Positions 41,773 through 50,800 of a stretch of 64,000 nt of DNA are shown piece by piece; positions within the stretch are counted from its first letter, which is position 1, and every line of letters starts with the position of its first letter. The notes below the pieces were generated by a model that did not search any database, was not told where the DNA came from, and saw only the letters and a program-made list of their open reading frames with translations. The stretch is from a virus. The position numbers were made by a program, and so were the translations under genes. The DNA lies in IMG/VR virus record IMGVR_UViG_3300018080_000117, positions 1-64,000 of that record. One strand, given 5' to 3'.

Positions 41773-41982
41773 TTACTGAGTTCGACAGATCAAACCTAAG
41801 TCGATGCTCAACCCTCTACCAAAAAATGCTTGTACAACCGCTTCACGGGCGTGCTTCGATCTCATACCCATAGCTTCAAGAGTTGCACGAGCGTTTGCCA
41901 AAGGACCTAAAAACTGAACCCCTTGATCACTTACGTAGGTGTAGGATCGTGACGCTGTGTCATAAACCAAACGTCCTTGCAT
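41773..41982 (-). CDS. unknown small protein upstream of the portal
   Basis: Sixty-nine residues from ATG 41982: a short strand segment (GRLVYDTASRSYTYVSDQG) and a basic helix (MRSKHAREAVVQAFFGRG). It sits between the portal and a coiled-coil gene. Function unknown. Confidence 0.58.
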   Translation of the reverse strand: MQGRLVYDTASRSYTYVSDQGVQFLGPLANARATLEAMGMRSKHAREAVVQAFFGRGLSIDLGLICRTQ

Positions 41983-41991
41983 TGTCGCCTC

Positions 41992-43155
41992 CTACCACAC
42001 CAGCTTAGCAGACAGTTGGTTGATATGGGCTGTCTTCAACAAAGCTTCCGCTTGGTCAAGGGCAGCAATCGACTCTGCTACCTTAGGATAAGTCTCGCCG
42101 CTAAGCTTGTTGCCAATTGCTTTGATCTTTTCCCAAAGGCCCTTGAAGAAATTTTTCACCTTAGTGAAAAGTTGGCTTTGCTTACGCGGATTCGGATTTT
42201 CTCTGAACGGGAAAACCGAAAGAACATTTTCCGCAGACCGGTTCGTTTCCTGAACGGTCTCTTTCCATTGTTCAAGCGCTTCGTAAACAGCCCCAACAAT
42301 CTTAGGGTGATTTTCGTTCACCTGTTCAAGAATATTTCTAAGCGCGTTCAACTCATCTGCGGGCGTTGGGGGCTTACCTTCCTCATCGAGGGTACGTCGA
42401 AAAGCAGCGATCTTTCCTTTGTACTGCGTAAACACAACTTGATCTAACTCTTCTAAGTCTTGTTGAATCGTATCCATACTTAGAAAAGCGTTTTTTAGTT
42501 CGTCTTGCTGATCTTTCTTTAAGGTACTAAGTTGAGCAGCCAAAGGCTTCAATTGCTCGTCTTTTATTTTCTTTATCTGCGCAGTCAGTTCTTGCTCCAT
42601 CTCTCGGAGCCCTTCAAGGTTATTGAGCATCTGAGACAATTGCTCATCGGCTTCTTCCACGTCGCCTACATCCGGGGCTACGTCTCCTAACCCCTTCGGG
42701 GCACGCGTAAGCTCTTTGTACCGGTAGCCCTCGGGGTACTCTTCGGGGACAACCTTAATTGGTTCGTTCTCAGGGGGATCGTACTTTTGGCCCAGCAAAG
42801 ACATAGCTGCTTGCCGCATGTGATGTGCGTAAGCTAAGCTTTCTGTGGCGTCTTGGCTAAACTGGTTCTCACGAACCGTCAGCGAACCAAACAGTGGGTC
42901 CTCGACATCGACTTCGTCTTTGTTGATTGCCGCCACACGCACTAGGGAGCCCGTAGACAGTTGCGCCCACTGGCCCGGTGTGACGAAAGGACCCTTCGTC
43001 TCAAGGGCATGTACGGCTTCTTGTGCCTTCTCGACGGCATTCTCAGCCTTACGTTCTGTTATCTCGTACTGTTCCACCAAGAGGTCTTCAACCTCAGGCC
43101 AAGACCAACCTAGCAACCAATACGCTTGGGCGATCTGTTCAACAGGCGTGTCCAT
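41992..43155 (-). CDS. coiled-coil protein of unknown function
   Basis: The 387-residue product starts with a helical domain (WLLGWSWPEVEDLLVEQYEITERK), a beta patch (GSLVRVAAINKDEVDVEDPL), a long coiled coil from about residue 185 to 265, and a helical tail with a FTKVKNFFKGLWEKIKAIGNKL amphipathic stretch. Located in the head operon between portal and terminase. It may be an internal virion protein; no family is known. Confidence 0.66.
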   Translation of the reverse strand: MDTPVEQIAQAYWLLGWSWPEVEDLLVEQYEITERKAENAVEKAQEAVHALETKGPFVTPGQWAQLSTGSLVRVAAINKDEVDVEDPLFGSLTVRENQFSQDATESLAYAHHMRQAAMSLLGQKYDPPENEPIKVVPEEYPEGYRYKELTRAPKGLGDVAPDVGDVEEADEQLSQMLNNLEGLREMEQELTAQIKKIKDEQLKPLAAQLSTLKKDQQDELKNAFLSMDTIQQDLEELDQVVFTQYKGKIAAFRRTLDEEGKPPTPADELNALRNILEQVNENHPKIVGAVYEALEQWKETVQETNRSAENVLSVFPFRENPNPRKQSQLFTKVKNFFKGLWEKIKAIGNKLSGETYPKVAESIAALDQAEALLKTAHINQLSAKLVW

Positions 43156-43171
43156 TAGAAGCTCCTGCTAC

Positions 43172-44032
43172 TTAGATTTCTTTTATGTCTTTGACACCGC
43201 GCTCCATCAAAACGTCTACGATTGCGTTAGACCACGCGGCTTCCCAGGCATCAACAGCTTTCTGAATTCCGCGATCACCGTTCAGCATTTCGTAAATGTG
43301 CTTCTGGTCTTCTGGGGTAATCAAATGATCCCAGTCACCATCCATAAAAGTTATACCATGACCAAGAGCAGTCATCCACAAAAGATAGTTGGCGTCGGGC
43401 AGTTCAGCATTTTCATCGTTCATAAAACCCATTACGTGCTTATCGATAAAAGCGTCTAGCGCAGTATCAGCCTTATCAGAAGCTGCTTGCAATTCAGGGT
43501 TGTTTGCCAAGTCCTCTAGAAAATCAAAATCGTCCATCCAATCTTCGGCGTTGGTGCCATGCAACTGACTTTCGGCTTCTATTCGAGCGTAGTCATACAA
43601 AAACTCAGGGTCGCTGATATCGCCTTCCATCGCTTTCTTTTTTAGTGACGCCTTTCGCATTTCAGCTTCCTCCACAAAACACGGTTGATTGTTTTCAATT
43701 CCTAACGATTCACACGTACCGCCCACCAATTCCAACACCAAGTCAGCGTAGCATGACCAGCGTTCCTTAGTTCCTGGCTGCGCGTTGTGGACAACCTTAG
43801 CAACCCGATACTCATTTTGTTCTTTCCTAAGAAAGACAATGTCAATCGGAAAACTAACGCTACCCATGTGAAACGTTGTTTGGTGCGGGGTGTTGAAAAC
43901 AAAAAGTAAGCCTTCGTTAGAAGGCAAAGAGGCAACACCCTGCAAGCCCGTTGTCAGTTCTTGCTGTGTTTGCGCCAACGCAACGTTGAACGTTGCTGAC
44001 CCAAAACTTACTTTTGTTTGCAGGGTGGCCAT
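43172..44032 (-). CDS. DUF192 protein fused to a second module with its own start
   Basis: Residues 1-110 match DUF192: TTGLQGVASLPSNEGLLFVF, the HMGSVSFPIDIVFLRK strand pair and a VLELVGG end. After EEAE the frame continues with MRKASLKKKAMEGD (residue 125) and an acidic helical domain of about 160 residues. The internal ATG 43660 has GGAGG eight bases upstream, the best spacing, so the second module is likely also made alone. DUF192 proteins elsewhere are usually single-domain. The role of either module is unknown. Confidence 0.78.
   Translation of the reverse strand: MATLQTKVSFGSATFNVALAQTQQELTTGLQGVASLPSNEGLLFVFNTPHQTTFHMGSVSFPIDIVFLRKEQNEYRVAKVVHNAQPGTKERWSCYADLVLELVGGTCESLGIENNQPCFVEEAEMRKASLKKKAMEGDISDPEFLYDYARIEAESQLHGTNAEDWMDDFDFLEDLANNPELQAASDKADTALDAFIDKHVMGFMNDENAELPDANYLLWMTALGHGITFMDGDWDHLITPEDQKHIYEMLNGDRGIQKAVDAWEAAWSNAIVDVLMERGVKDIKEI
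43658..43673 (-). promoter_or_regulatory. internal ribosome binding site and start in the DUF192 fusion
   Basis: GGAGG (43673-43669), eight bases, in-frame ATG (43660-43658). In the long frame these bases read Glu-Glu-Ala-Glu before the Met. Confidence 0.76.
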
Positions 44033-44041
44033 TGTCTATTC

Positions 44042-47000
44042 CTAAATTTTTTCCCAGAAGTCGTAAGCCTGCTCCGGGGTGATATCCCCGTTGCTGACCG
44101 CGTAGCCAATCGTCATTCCACGCTTCCATATCGTTGCTGCGTCTTGCGCGTCGAGCCCCCAGTCTTCTAAAGCCTTTGCTGCGGAAGGCTCAAACACACC
44201 TACACGCATCCACTCTTCGGCGTCTTCTACATCAGGATATTCGTCCATCCAATCTTGAGCAGTTTGTTCAATATCGTTACCATGAAATCTTTTACCCATG
44301 GACTGCAGAAGATTCACAAATTCGTCAAGTTCATCATCTTCATCATCGTCCATGGGATCACGGACAAACTCTTCAAAATCGTCGGCAACCTCGTCCCAGT
44401 CAACTTCGTCGAGATCAATATCAACACCCTCAATTCCGCCCATTGCGTGAACGTAATCATCGATCGCATCTGCAAGCTTTCTCAGCGACTCTGCTTCTTT
44501 AGCCAAAGAAACAACGTCGTGGTACATACCTTGATCATTCAACAGCCAACGAGACACCTCATCGGTGTCCCAACCCGCACGACGACGAATCTCGCTGCTG
44601 CGTTTTCGAACTGGTATTTTTCGGCCAACGCGGCGGGAAGGCTTACGGGTGCGAGAAGACAACTTGTTTGTTCGGCGTCTGATCATTTTTTTAGCCTTTC
44701 TTTTTTTTGAGCTTTCTTTTTCTTCGGGGGGAGGCCAACCACCGTAAAGTTCTTTCCACGAATCTAACTCTTCTTGAATATGTTCCTTGCCCCGCTTGCT
44801 AGCAAGCATCGCATCTACAAACTCGCGTGCTGTCATCGTATAAGAACGTCCGTCTACATTTTCCGTTAATACGTCATACGCTTCATCGCCCCACTCTTCC
44901 TCCAACTCCTTGACGTAATCCTTATCTTCCATCAATAAATTTGTTGTGATTTCGTAAGCACCTTCAAGAGCATCTTGGTCAGAGCCGGTCCAATCTGCCA
45001 CTAGTGCCCCGGCGTAACTAAGATAGCCTTCTTGACTCCACGTAATCCCAACAAAAACAGGGTCTGAAGGGTCTTCAGGCAATCCGATCTCGGACTCCTT
45101 CAACATCACAGCCCCCAACACCCGCTCAAAATCTTCTTTAGCTCCCGCTTTCCGTCTAATCATTTTGTCTCCCTTAAACTTTGCAAGCTTTCGCTTAGCT
45201 GCTGTAGCGGGGAGCTTCTTGATTGTCTCAGCCAAAAGCTCACCCTGGTACAACAAGTTTTGAATTTCCTTACTTGCAGCTTGAGTCACGTCAACACGTT
45301 CGAGCATGTTCAAAAAGTCTTGAGCCACTTTCTGGGCCTGTCCTACGTCAACTTGCGCTTTTCGTTGATGTGCCAAAGCCAGGCGAATCTTTGTTTTCAC
45401 CTTAGCGACACGGCGAGAGGCTAATTTGTTAGATCGTCTGCGTTGCAACACACTCTTCATTTTCTTTGTCTTCTTTCTTTTGTCACAAGACTTCGCCAAC
45501 CGCCGGCGCTTAGCCCGCAACCTCGCCAACTCCAACGCGGGACCACCCATGTCCTCAAACTCAACAAATTCGCGATACTGCTCTGTGGGCCGCTCTTCCA
45601 TATTGGTGTCTTCCTTGCCGTGCCAGAGGTCGTCCCAAATTGACTTTACCTCTGCCCATGTGTCGCTCTCTTTGACACGTTGGAGCCACTGTTTGATATT
45701 GGGCAACGACGGAACCCAATCGCGAATGGCTTCAGCCAATTCCTTCTTCTCGGTCTCTAATGCTTGGGCAAAAGCTAACTTACGCGCAGCCTCTTTTGCG
45801 TCGTTCTTTTTCTCAAACACTTCTGTGGACGCAACGGTAACCGACTTGTCGAGAACGTTTGCCTTGTAGCCACCTTCGACCTTATAGATCTTGGCCTGGT
45901 AACTTTTGGGTTCGCGCATCATCGTATTTTCCTTATCTTGGTTAGCAGGTCTTGAACGCACAGACAGATTCGGATTGCGCAAACTAGCAGCGGTTTCATC
46001 GCTGTCCTCTTCGCTAGTGTTTTCATTTTCCTCGGTGTCGGAATCATTTTCGTCATCCTCCCACCAAGAGTCTTGTGCAGCGGTAATTTCGTCTTCGTGT
46101 TCTTCCTCAACCCTTTTAGCAGCTATGCTTTCTAAGTCGTACACAACAATCCCATCTTCTGTCAGCACAATAGGATGATTATAAGTTTCCGCAAACCAAT
46201 AGGACAACTCCGGGTTATCGTGCGCCTCTGCATGATTAACAATGTCCGAAGGGTTAAATTCCGCAGCTAACAACTCAAACGCCTCGGAAAGTTCGTCAGG
46301 GCTTGGATCGTCTACAGCATAACCTAACTCATTAAGGGAGTGTTCTACATATTCAGTAGTCACTCCTCCTTTGAGGTAGTCTTTCTCAATAGTTTTCGCA
46401 AGCTCGTTTTGGGCAGCTTCCGTACGCATATCGATCGGGTCTACAATAGGAGTGAACACCCAAACTGACCCGTCATCACCTGCGTACTGCTCTGCTACAG
46501 CCCAATCAACAGTACCGTAAATGTGCATACCAGTTTCTAAATCTTGCCTACTCGCCCTACCGTGGACGTACCAGCCCTCAGGAAGCTCATCCCAAATTTT
46601 TAGGTTTTTCACCTGCTCTAGAACAGGATGATCTGCACTAGACTTTTTAGGCATTTCGTTTTTGACGTTTGGGTTTTTCACCTTACGCTTTACTTCCTTC
46701 TGGTATTCGGAAGTCTCATTGCGAGAAGGCATCTTTTGTTTTGGAAGTGCCTGCAAAGCCGTTTTGCTTTCACCCAAAGGCAACCCGTGTAGCAAGATCC
46801 AATTGTTGATTTGCGCGGCAATAGAGGCGGACTTACTTTTCAGCAAGTCGTCATAGAAGCTTTCGTCAAGACTACCGTGCTCGTTGACGTAGCTTACCAA
46901 CTCCAAGATCGCTTCGTCTGTTTCTGTCTGCGAGCTGTTCAAATTGTCTTGAACTCTGATCTCAGCCGACGCAAGACCCATCGTAAAAGCGTCTTGTTCT

Positions 47001-47179
47001 GTCTCCCCCAACTTAGTAAGAATGGTTTCGTACCACTCTGAATCAAGACGCTTGTCAACACTCTTTGCCAAAGCTAACGTAAGAGCATCGTCTATCGTCA
47101 TATCCAAGACAGAATCTAAGTCACTAGGCGTGGCAACAGAAATCGAATCGCCGAAAACGTCTTGCGCCGAGATTTTCAT
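44042..47179 (-). CDS. 1045-residue multi-module protein with several internal starts
   Basis: The frame is open from ATG 47179 to 44042. Modules: 1-150 helical; about 195-380 with a GWYVHGRASRQDLETGMHIYG, DWAVAEQYAG pattern resembling ADP-ribosyltransferase-like folds; an acidic linker; then units starting at Met 420, 527, 574, 673 and 832. Several of these are preceded by good Shine-Dalgarno sequences and start with basic leaders (MKSVLQRRRSNKLASRR, MIRRKAGAKEDF, MIRRRTNKLSSR). The last module is acidic and helical. It may be a polyprotein, a stack of genes without stops, or both. The ADP-ribosylation idea is tentative; no catalytic Glu could be fixed. Confidence 0.6.
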   Translation of the reverse strand: MKISAQDVFGDSISVATPSDLDSVLDMTIDDALTLALAKSVDKRLDSEWYETILTKLGETEQDAFTMGLASAEIRVQDNLNSSQTETDEAILELVSYVNEHGSLDESFYDDLLKSKSASIAAQINNWILLHGLPLGESKTALQALPKQKMPSRNETSEYQKEVKRKVKNPNVKNEMPKKSSADHPVLEQVKNLKIWDELPEGWYVHGRASRQDLETGMHIYGTVDWAVAEQYAGDDGSVWVFTPIVDPIDMRTEAAQNELAKTIEKDYLKGGVTTEYVEHSLNELGYAVDDPSPDELSEAFELLAAEFNPSDIVNHAEAHDNPELSYWFAETYNHPIVLTEDGIVVYDLESIAAKRVEEEHEDEITAAQDSWWEDDENDSDTEENENTSEEDSDETAASLRNPNLSVRSRPANQDKENTMMREPKSYQAKIYKVEGGYKANVLDKSVTVASTEVFEKKNDAKEAARKLAFAQALETEKKELAEAIRDWVPSLPNIKQWLQRVKESDTWAEVKSIWDDLWHGKEDTNMEERPTEQYREFVEFEDMGGPALELARLRAKRRRLAKSCDKRKKTKKMKSVLQRRRSNKLASRRVAKVKTKIRLALAHQRKAQVDVGQAQKVAQDFLNMLERVDVTQAASKEIQNLLYQGELLAETIKKLPATAAKRKLAKFKGDKMIRRKAGAKEDFERVLGAVMLKESEIGLPEDPSDPVFVGITWSQEGYLSYAGALVADWTGSDQDALEGAYEITTNLLMEDKDYVKELEEEWGDEAYDVLTENVDGRSYTMTAREFVDAMLASKRGKEHIQEELDSWKELYGGWPPPEEKESSKKRKAKKMIRRRTNKLSSRTRKPSRRVGRKIPVRKRSSEIRRRAGWDTDEVSRWLLNDQGMYHDVVSLAKEAESLRKLADAIDDYVHAMGGIEGVDIDLDEVDWDEVADDFEEFVRDPMDDDEDDELDEFVNLLQSMGKRFHGNDIEQTAQDWMDEYPDVEDAEEWMRVGVFEPSAAKALEDWGLDAQDAATIWKRGMTIGYAVSNGDITPEQAYDFWEKI
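44684..44703 (-). promoter_or_regulatory. internal start, residue 832 (MIRRRTNK)
   Basis: AAAGG with about eight bases to the in-frame ATG at 44686. The product would start with a basic leader ending in EIRRRAGW. Confidence 0.6.
45161..45178 (-). promoter_or_regulatory. internal start, residue 673 (MIRRKAGAKED)
   Basis: AAGGGAG followed by ACAAA and in-frame ATG 45163; the strongest internal site in this ORF. Confidence 0.68.
45458..45475 (-). promoter_or_regulatory. weak internal start, residue 574 (MKSVLQRRR)
   Basis: ATG 45460 follows GAAGACAAAGAAA, a purine-rich but poor Shine-Dalgarno match. Confidence 0.38.
45599..45618 (-). promoter_or_regulatory. internal start, residue 527 (MEERPTEQ)
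   Basis: AAGGA with about ten bases to the in-frame ATG 45601. Confidence 0.52.
45917..45936 (-). promoter_or_regulatory. internal start, residue 420 (MMREPKSY)
   Basis: AAGGA with about seven bases to the in-frame ATG pair at 45922 and 45919, directly after the acidic linker. Confidence 0.6.
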
Positions 47180-47754
47180 TACTCCAATCCTCTCTCCTCG
47201 TACTCATTGAGTACGTCGTCCAAAATTTCGGACTTCAGCCGGTAGTGGGTAGCAATCCCCAAACGCCCGGCTAGTTCCTTCAGATCGTTCAGAAGTAATT
47301 TTTCTACTTCTTCGATTTTGGGAAATTCCGACTTAGCAGCGATGGCCGATTCAATCGGATCCTCCACAACGGGCAAATCGAACTTAGTTTTCGCTACAAG
47401 CTCCTCGACCTTTTTAGGGGCCTCCTGAGCCTTCTCAACAACGGGGACAGGCTCGGGGTTCAATTCCACCACCAACGGCTTCTCAGCGGCAGGAGGGATT
47501 CGAGGAGCCAAGTTTCTGGGCGGTACCTTCTTGGGTTTGGCCTTCAAGTTCTTTTTGGGAAGCTTGGCCTCAGAATCAAAGACCAAAACCAATGCTCCCC
47601 CTCGAAGCAATCTTTGAATTTCGTCTGAGGACTTAAGAAATTCCCTAGAGCAGAATTTATCGAGATCCAGGGTTCCGCTTCGTCCGATCGTCGTGGATCC
47701 GTTTTCGACGCCAAACGACAAGGATCCGGGCATGGTGTTTTTTACTTTGAACAT
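47179..47754 (-). CDS. unknown protein with SAP/HeH-like C-terminus
   Basis: ATG 47754 follows GGAGG at nine bases. The 191-residue product has an N-terminal beta domain (GSLSFGVENGSTTIG...ALVLVF), a Pro/Lys/Glu-rich linker and a terminal helix pair (NDLKELAGRLGIATHYRLKSEILDDV) resembling SAP or HeH DNA-binding motifs. It is located between terminase and the multi-module ORF; a role near DNA packaging is possible. Confidence 0.62.
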   Translation of the reverse strand: MFKVKNTMPGSLSFGVENGSTTIGRSGTLDLDKFCSREFLKSSDEIQRLLRGGALVLVFDSEAKLPKKNLKAKPKKVPPRNLAPRIPPAAEKPLVVELNPEPVPVVEKAQEAPKKVEELVAKTKFDLPVVEDPIESAIAAKSEFPKIEEVEKLLLNDLKELAGRLGIATHYRLKSEILDDVLNEYEERGLE

Positions 47755-47810
47755 TTTTTGGGGCCTCCCGTTGAAACTTAGTATCTAGCAAAACTCAACT
47801 ACGCTGTAAA

Positions 47811-49709
47811 CTAACGTCGCATGCGATGACTTCTTGGTCTCATAGGTCTAGCACGCCTAACGTTTTTGCGGTTAGACAGCGTGCCTAAGTTTTTAGTAAG
47901 CATCCGGTGAACCCCCACGTAGCACTGGATCATATCGTTCGATCCGTTCTTGGGGTGGTCAACTTTAGTTCCTGTGTCTTCTAAGGTAGCTAACTCCCAC
48001 AACGCTTTTGCACACGGCATACACCGCGACTCCGCAGGATCTGCGGTGGCGTGCTCTCTTGTCGGAAGTAAGCAACTTCGGTTTCTGACGTCCGCCAAAA
48101 AGTCAACGTGCTCGTCTCTGGTAAGGTTTGCCTTGAAAGCGTGCACGTTGCTATCGAGCAAGCGCTGAATCTGCTCGGTGCTATTCCACCGGTCATATCC
48201 GACTGCCCCTAAACTTAGCGTATCGTTGAGCATCAAAATGATCTCGGTTACGGCGGGAAAATAAACCGTATGCGGTGGTAGTCCCATTTTGTTATCAGCC
48301 CTGATCGGCCTAATCTCCAACGCACCGTCAATGCGTTTTATGCTCTCCTCATTGTGACCGATAGCTAAACAAAAGCTATCTCCTGCCTCACCGGGGTCGC
48401 AATGAACGTAGTAGGTGTAGAGATGGTTAAAATCGATTCTGGAGACAAGCAAACGAACATAGTGGTAAGTCTTCTCAATAAGCTTAGTGCTAATGTGTTT
48501 TTTGAAAAACTCTTCGCGGTAGGTGAACATATTTTGCTTAGTCGGATCGATCGCCGCCTCGATAATGTCTGGGTCTTCTACGAAAGGGCTTTCAGCCCCC
48601 GGTGGGTTAGCACCGTAATCTCGTTCGGCTCCCAAAGGATCTTTGGCGTACTCCTCGTTTAGCTCTTCTCTGGTAATCGTTGGGTTAAACTCCCACGTCG
48701 CTTTGTGAAAGGTGAACATTCTTTTTACAACCTTTGCCTGCTTCAACAAGTTCATGCTTTTGTCGGTAGAGAACAGCGGCGAGCTAATGCTAACCATAAA
48801 ACCCGCAAGCAAGTCGTGTCGGTTTTCGTTTTTTCTTATTTTATCGATCGCAGAACGCACCGTCCTCAAAGAGCGCTCCATTACTCGATACACCTCGGTA
48901 GCGGATTGCTTAGCGTTGCCCGCGTCCATACGACTAAGCTCATCGACAATCGCAAACAACCGCGTTCTACCAGCCTGGGTTGCCGAGTTAGCAGGAATGG
49001 ATTCAGCCTTGATCTGTGCGTCTTTCCAATAAACGACACGTGTGCTTTCTTGGTAGAGGTCACCACGCCTAAGGTTTGGCTCTGCTAACTCCACACGCAT
49101 CAACTCTTGCTTGTACTGCTGGAACCAAGGGCTTTCGCTATACATGCTTCTAAATTGCCCATACACGGTCTCTTGAGCCTGTTCCCCGGCTGCAGCAGCG
49201 AAGCTTGCGTCTAAACGCTGCGCACGAAAAATTCCAAGCTCCTGGGACATACGTTCGTAGGTTAGTGCGTAGTGAAGCAACGCAGCGGCTACAGACGCTG
49301 CCCATGCGCTCTTTCCGGCACGCATCCCCACCACACCGTTGACCGTATCGAAGAAGCGAAACGTACCCTCCTTAAAGTCTGCTTTCGTTTGTTTGCAAAC
49401 CGGACAACGCCCCCACTCAAACAAAATTTGCTCGTCCCTTGGAATATCATCCTGGGTGTGGATCCTAACCAAGTCGTTGCACTTAGGGCAGAGCAGTTCA
49501 AACACGTCGCGAGTCATTTTGTACTGCTCGGGGAAGAGAGGGTTGGGACCAGATAAAAAGTCAGGGCTTTCGATAAACACGATTGGATTAGGCGCAACTG
49601 GCAACCTAACACGCCCTTGTGTGACGTGCTTGTTCTCGCCTTTGGTGCCTTCGATAAACGTGTCTAGGCTGGAGAAAATATCAGAAGGTTCGTGTTCTGC
49701 AGTAAGCAT
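47811..49709 (-). CDS. terminase large subunit
   Basis: ATG 49709 follows AAGGAG at four bases. The 632-residue product has a zinc-ribbon-like CPKC...CPVC (residues 74-77 and 102-105), Walker A GVVGMRAGKSAW at 125-136, Walker B LFAIVDEL at 251-258, coupling motif SISSP near 310, and a RuvC-like nuclease starting YYVHCDPGEAGDSF (Asp 438) and ending with a NDMIQ segment. It powers DNA packaging and cuts the concatemer. The N-terminal zinc pair is uncommon. The C-terminal tail is strongly basic (RRARPMRPRSHRMRR). Confidence 0.9.
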   Translation of the reverse strand: MLTAEHEPSDIFSSLDTFIEGTKGENKHVTQGRVRLPVAPNPIVFIESPDFLSGPNPLFPEQYKMTRDVFELLCPKCNDLVRIHTQDDIPRDEQILFEWGRCPVCKQTKADFKEGTFRFFDTVNGVVGMRAGKSAWAASVAAALLHYALTYERMSQELGIFRAQRLDASFAAAAGEQAQETVYGQFRSMYSESPWFQQYKQELMRVELAEPNLRRGDLYQESTRVVYWKDAQIKAESIPANSATQAGRTRLFAIVDELSRMDAGNAKQSATEVYRVMERSLRTVRSAIDKIRKNENRHDLLAGFMVSISSPLFSTDKSMNLLKQAKVVKRMFTFHKATWEFNPTITREELNEEYAKDPLGAERDYGANPPGAESPFVEDPDIIEAAIDPTKQNMFTYREEFFKKHISTKLIEKTYHYVRLLVSRIDFNHLYTYYVHCDPGEAGDSFCLAIGHNEESIKRIDGALEIRPIRADNKMGLPPHTVYFPAVTEIILMLNDTLSLGAVGYDRWNSTEQIQRLLDSNVHAFKANLTRDEHVDFLADVRNRSCLLPTREHATADPAESRCMPCAKALWELATLEDTGTKVDHPKNGSNDMIQCYVGVHRMLTKNLGTLSNRKNVRRARPMRPRSHRMRR

Positions 49710-49710
49710 G

Positions 49711-49920
49711 TTACTCCTTCTTCTTGGCTCCTCCCTTTGCGATTATCGCAATATCCGTCGCAGTGTGGCCAAGAATCATCGCAGAGGTTAGGAAAATAAG
49801 GACTGTCTCCCAAATGTCTTGATCTACCTTTCCCAAAATGAGCAGCACGGTTGACAAGATAAGACACAACAAAGCCCAACTAAACTTTTTACCACCCAGC
49901 ATTTCAAGTATGGTATTCAC
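49711..49920 (-). CDS. small two-helix membrane protein (holin-like)
   Basis: GTG 49920 has AGGAGG five bases upstream and is preferred to ATG 49956, which lacks a ribosome site. The 69-residue product has two membrane segments (SWALLCLILSTVLLIL and WETVLIFLTSAMILGH) and a Lys-rich C-terminus, the look of a class II holin. Adjacent to terminase; no endolysin is recognised in the window. Function tentative. Confidence 0.6.
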   Translation of the reverse strand: MNTILEMLGGKKFSWALLCLILSTVLLILGKVDQDIWETVLIFLTSAMILGHTATDIAIIAKGGAKKKE

Positions 49921-49966
49921 TGAATCCTCCTTTTTGTTTACCTCTATTTTAGACATAGGAGATCTT

Positions 49967-50800
49967 ATGTACTTAATCACCGGCGCGGAAGGACAACTTG
50001 GAAGAGCCTTTGTTAGCTTATTTTGTCGCAAGGAGATTAGTTTCAAAGCTTTTGGGCACAGAGCCTGGGACATCACAAACGAGCCTCAGACCGCTGAGAT
50101 TATGGCCCCCTACCCCGGATGCACCGTCATCAACTGCGCCGCTTACAACTTCGTCGACGGCGCTGAAGAGAATCAAGAGTTAGCAAAAAACATTAATTCT
50201 GAAGCTCCCGCAACCCTTGCGGCCCTGTGCAAACGGCGCGGTGGAAAGCTAATCCATTTCTCGTCGGACTTTGTCTTTTCAAGTAACGACCCTACAGCCA
50301 CATTTAGTTGTGATGCCCCTGTCAACCCTATCAACTTCTACGGACTAACAAAAGCGTGGGGCGAGGAAAGGGTAAGGAGCAACCTAAAAAATCATCTTAT
50401 TGTTCGCACGTCCTTTGTTTTTGGGCATGCTCGCACACCCAACATTGTGCACAAGCTAAAAGATCTTTTGGAGCACGAACACAATCGAGGCGGAAAACCA
50501 ATAATCGCCACCCGCCCCATAAGCAAAATGACTTACGCACCGGACTTAGTCAAAGAGACATGGAAGCTGATACAGAAAAACGAGCAAGGGACTTTTCACA
50601 TTACCAACAGTGAAACATTTTGCCCGTTTGAATTGGCGTCCTTTCTAGGGGATAAATTAGGTGTCTCGTGCGCAATACCGGGGGAGTATCAAACACGGGC
50701 TCCTCGTCCAATTTGCAGCACGCTAGATGACTGTCCTGATCTTCCTAACTGGATGTCGCGGGTTGCTCTTTTTCTAAAGGAGTCACCCAGGGGGATTTAG
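49967..50800 (+). CDS. rfbD: dTDP-4-dehydrorhamnose reductase-like (RmlD)
   Basis: ATG 49967 follows AGGAG at five bases. The 277-residue product starts with MYLITGAEGQLGRAF (NAD(P)-binding), has VINCAAYNFVDGAEENQ, HFSSDFVF and the YGLTKAWGE Tyr-Lys pair of SDR enzymes, in RmlD order. RmlD makes dTDP-L-rhamnose. It is among the few plus-strand genes and converges on the zinc-ribbon gene with an 18-base overlap. It fits the glycan cassette to its right. Other rml genes are not seen. Confidence 0.82.
   Translation: MYLITGAEGQLGRAFVSLFCRKEISFKAFGHRAWDITNEPQTAEIMAPYPGCTVINCAAYNFVDGAEENQELAKNINSEAPATLAALCKRRGGKLIHFSSDFVFSSNDPTATFSCDAPVNPINFYGLTKAWGEERVRSNLKNHLIVRTSFVFGHARTPNIVHKLKDLLEHEHNRGGKPIIATRPISKMTYAPDLVKETWKLIQKNEQGTFHITNSETFCPFELASFLGDKLGVSCAIPGEYQTRAPRPICSTLDDCPDLPNWMSRVALFLKESPRGI

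Noticed and set aside
49921-50076. N-terminal extension of the holin-like gene
   Set aside because: It would overlap the divergent RmlD start and lacks a ribosome site, while GTG 49920 has a perfect one.
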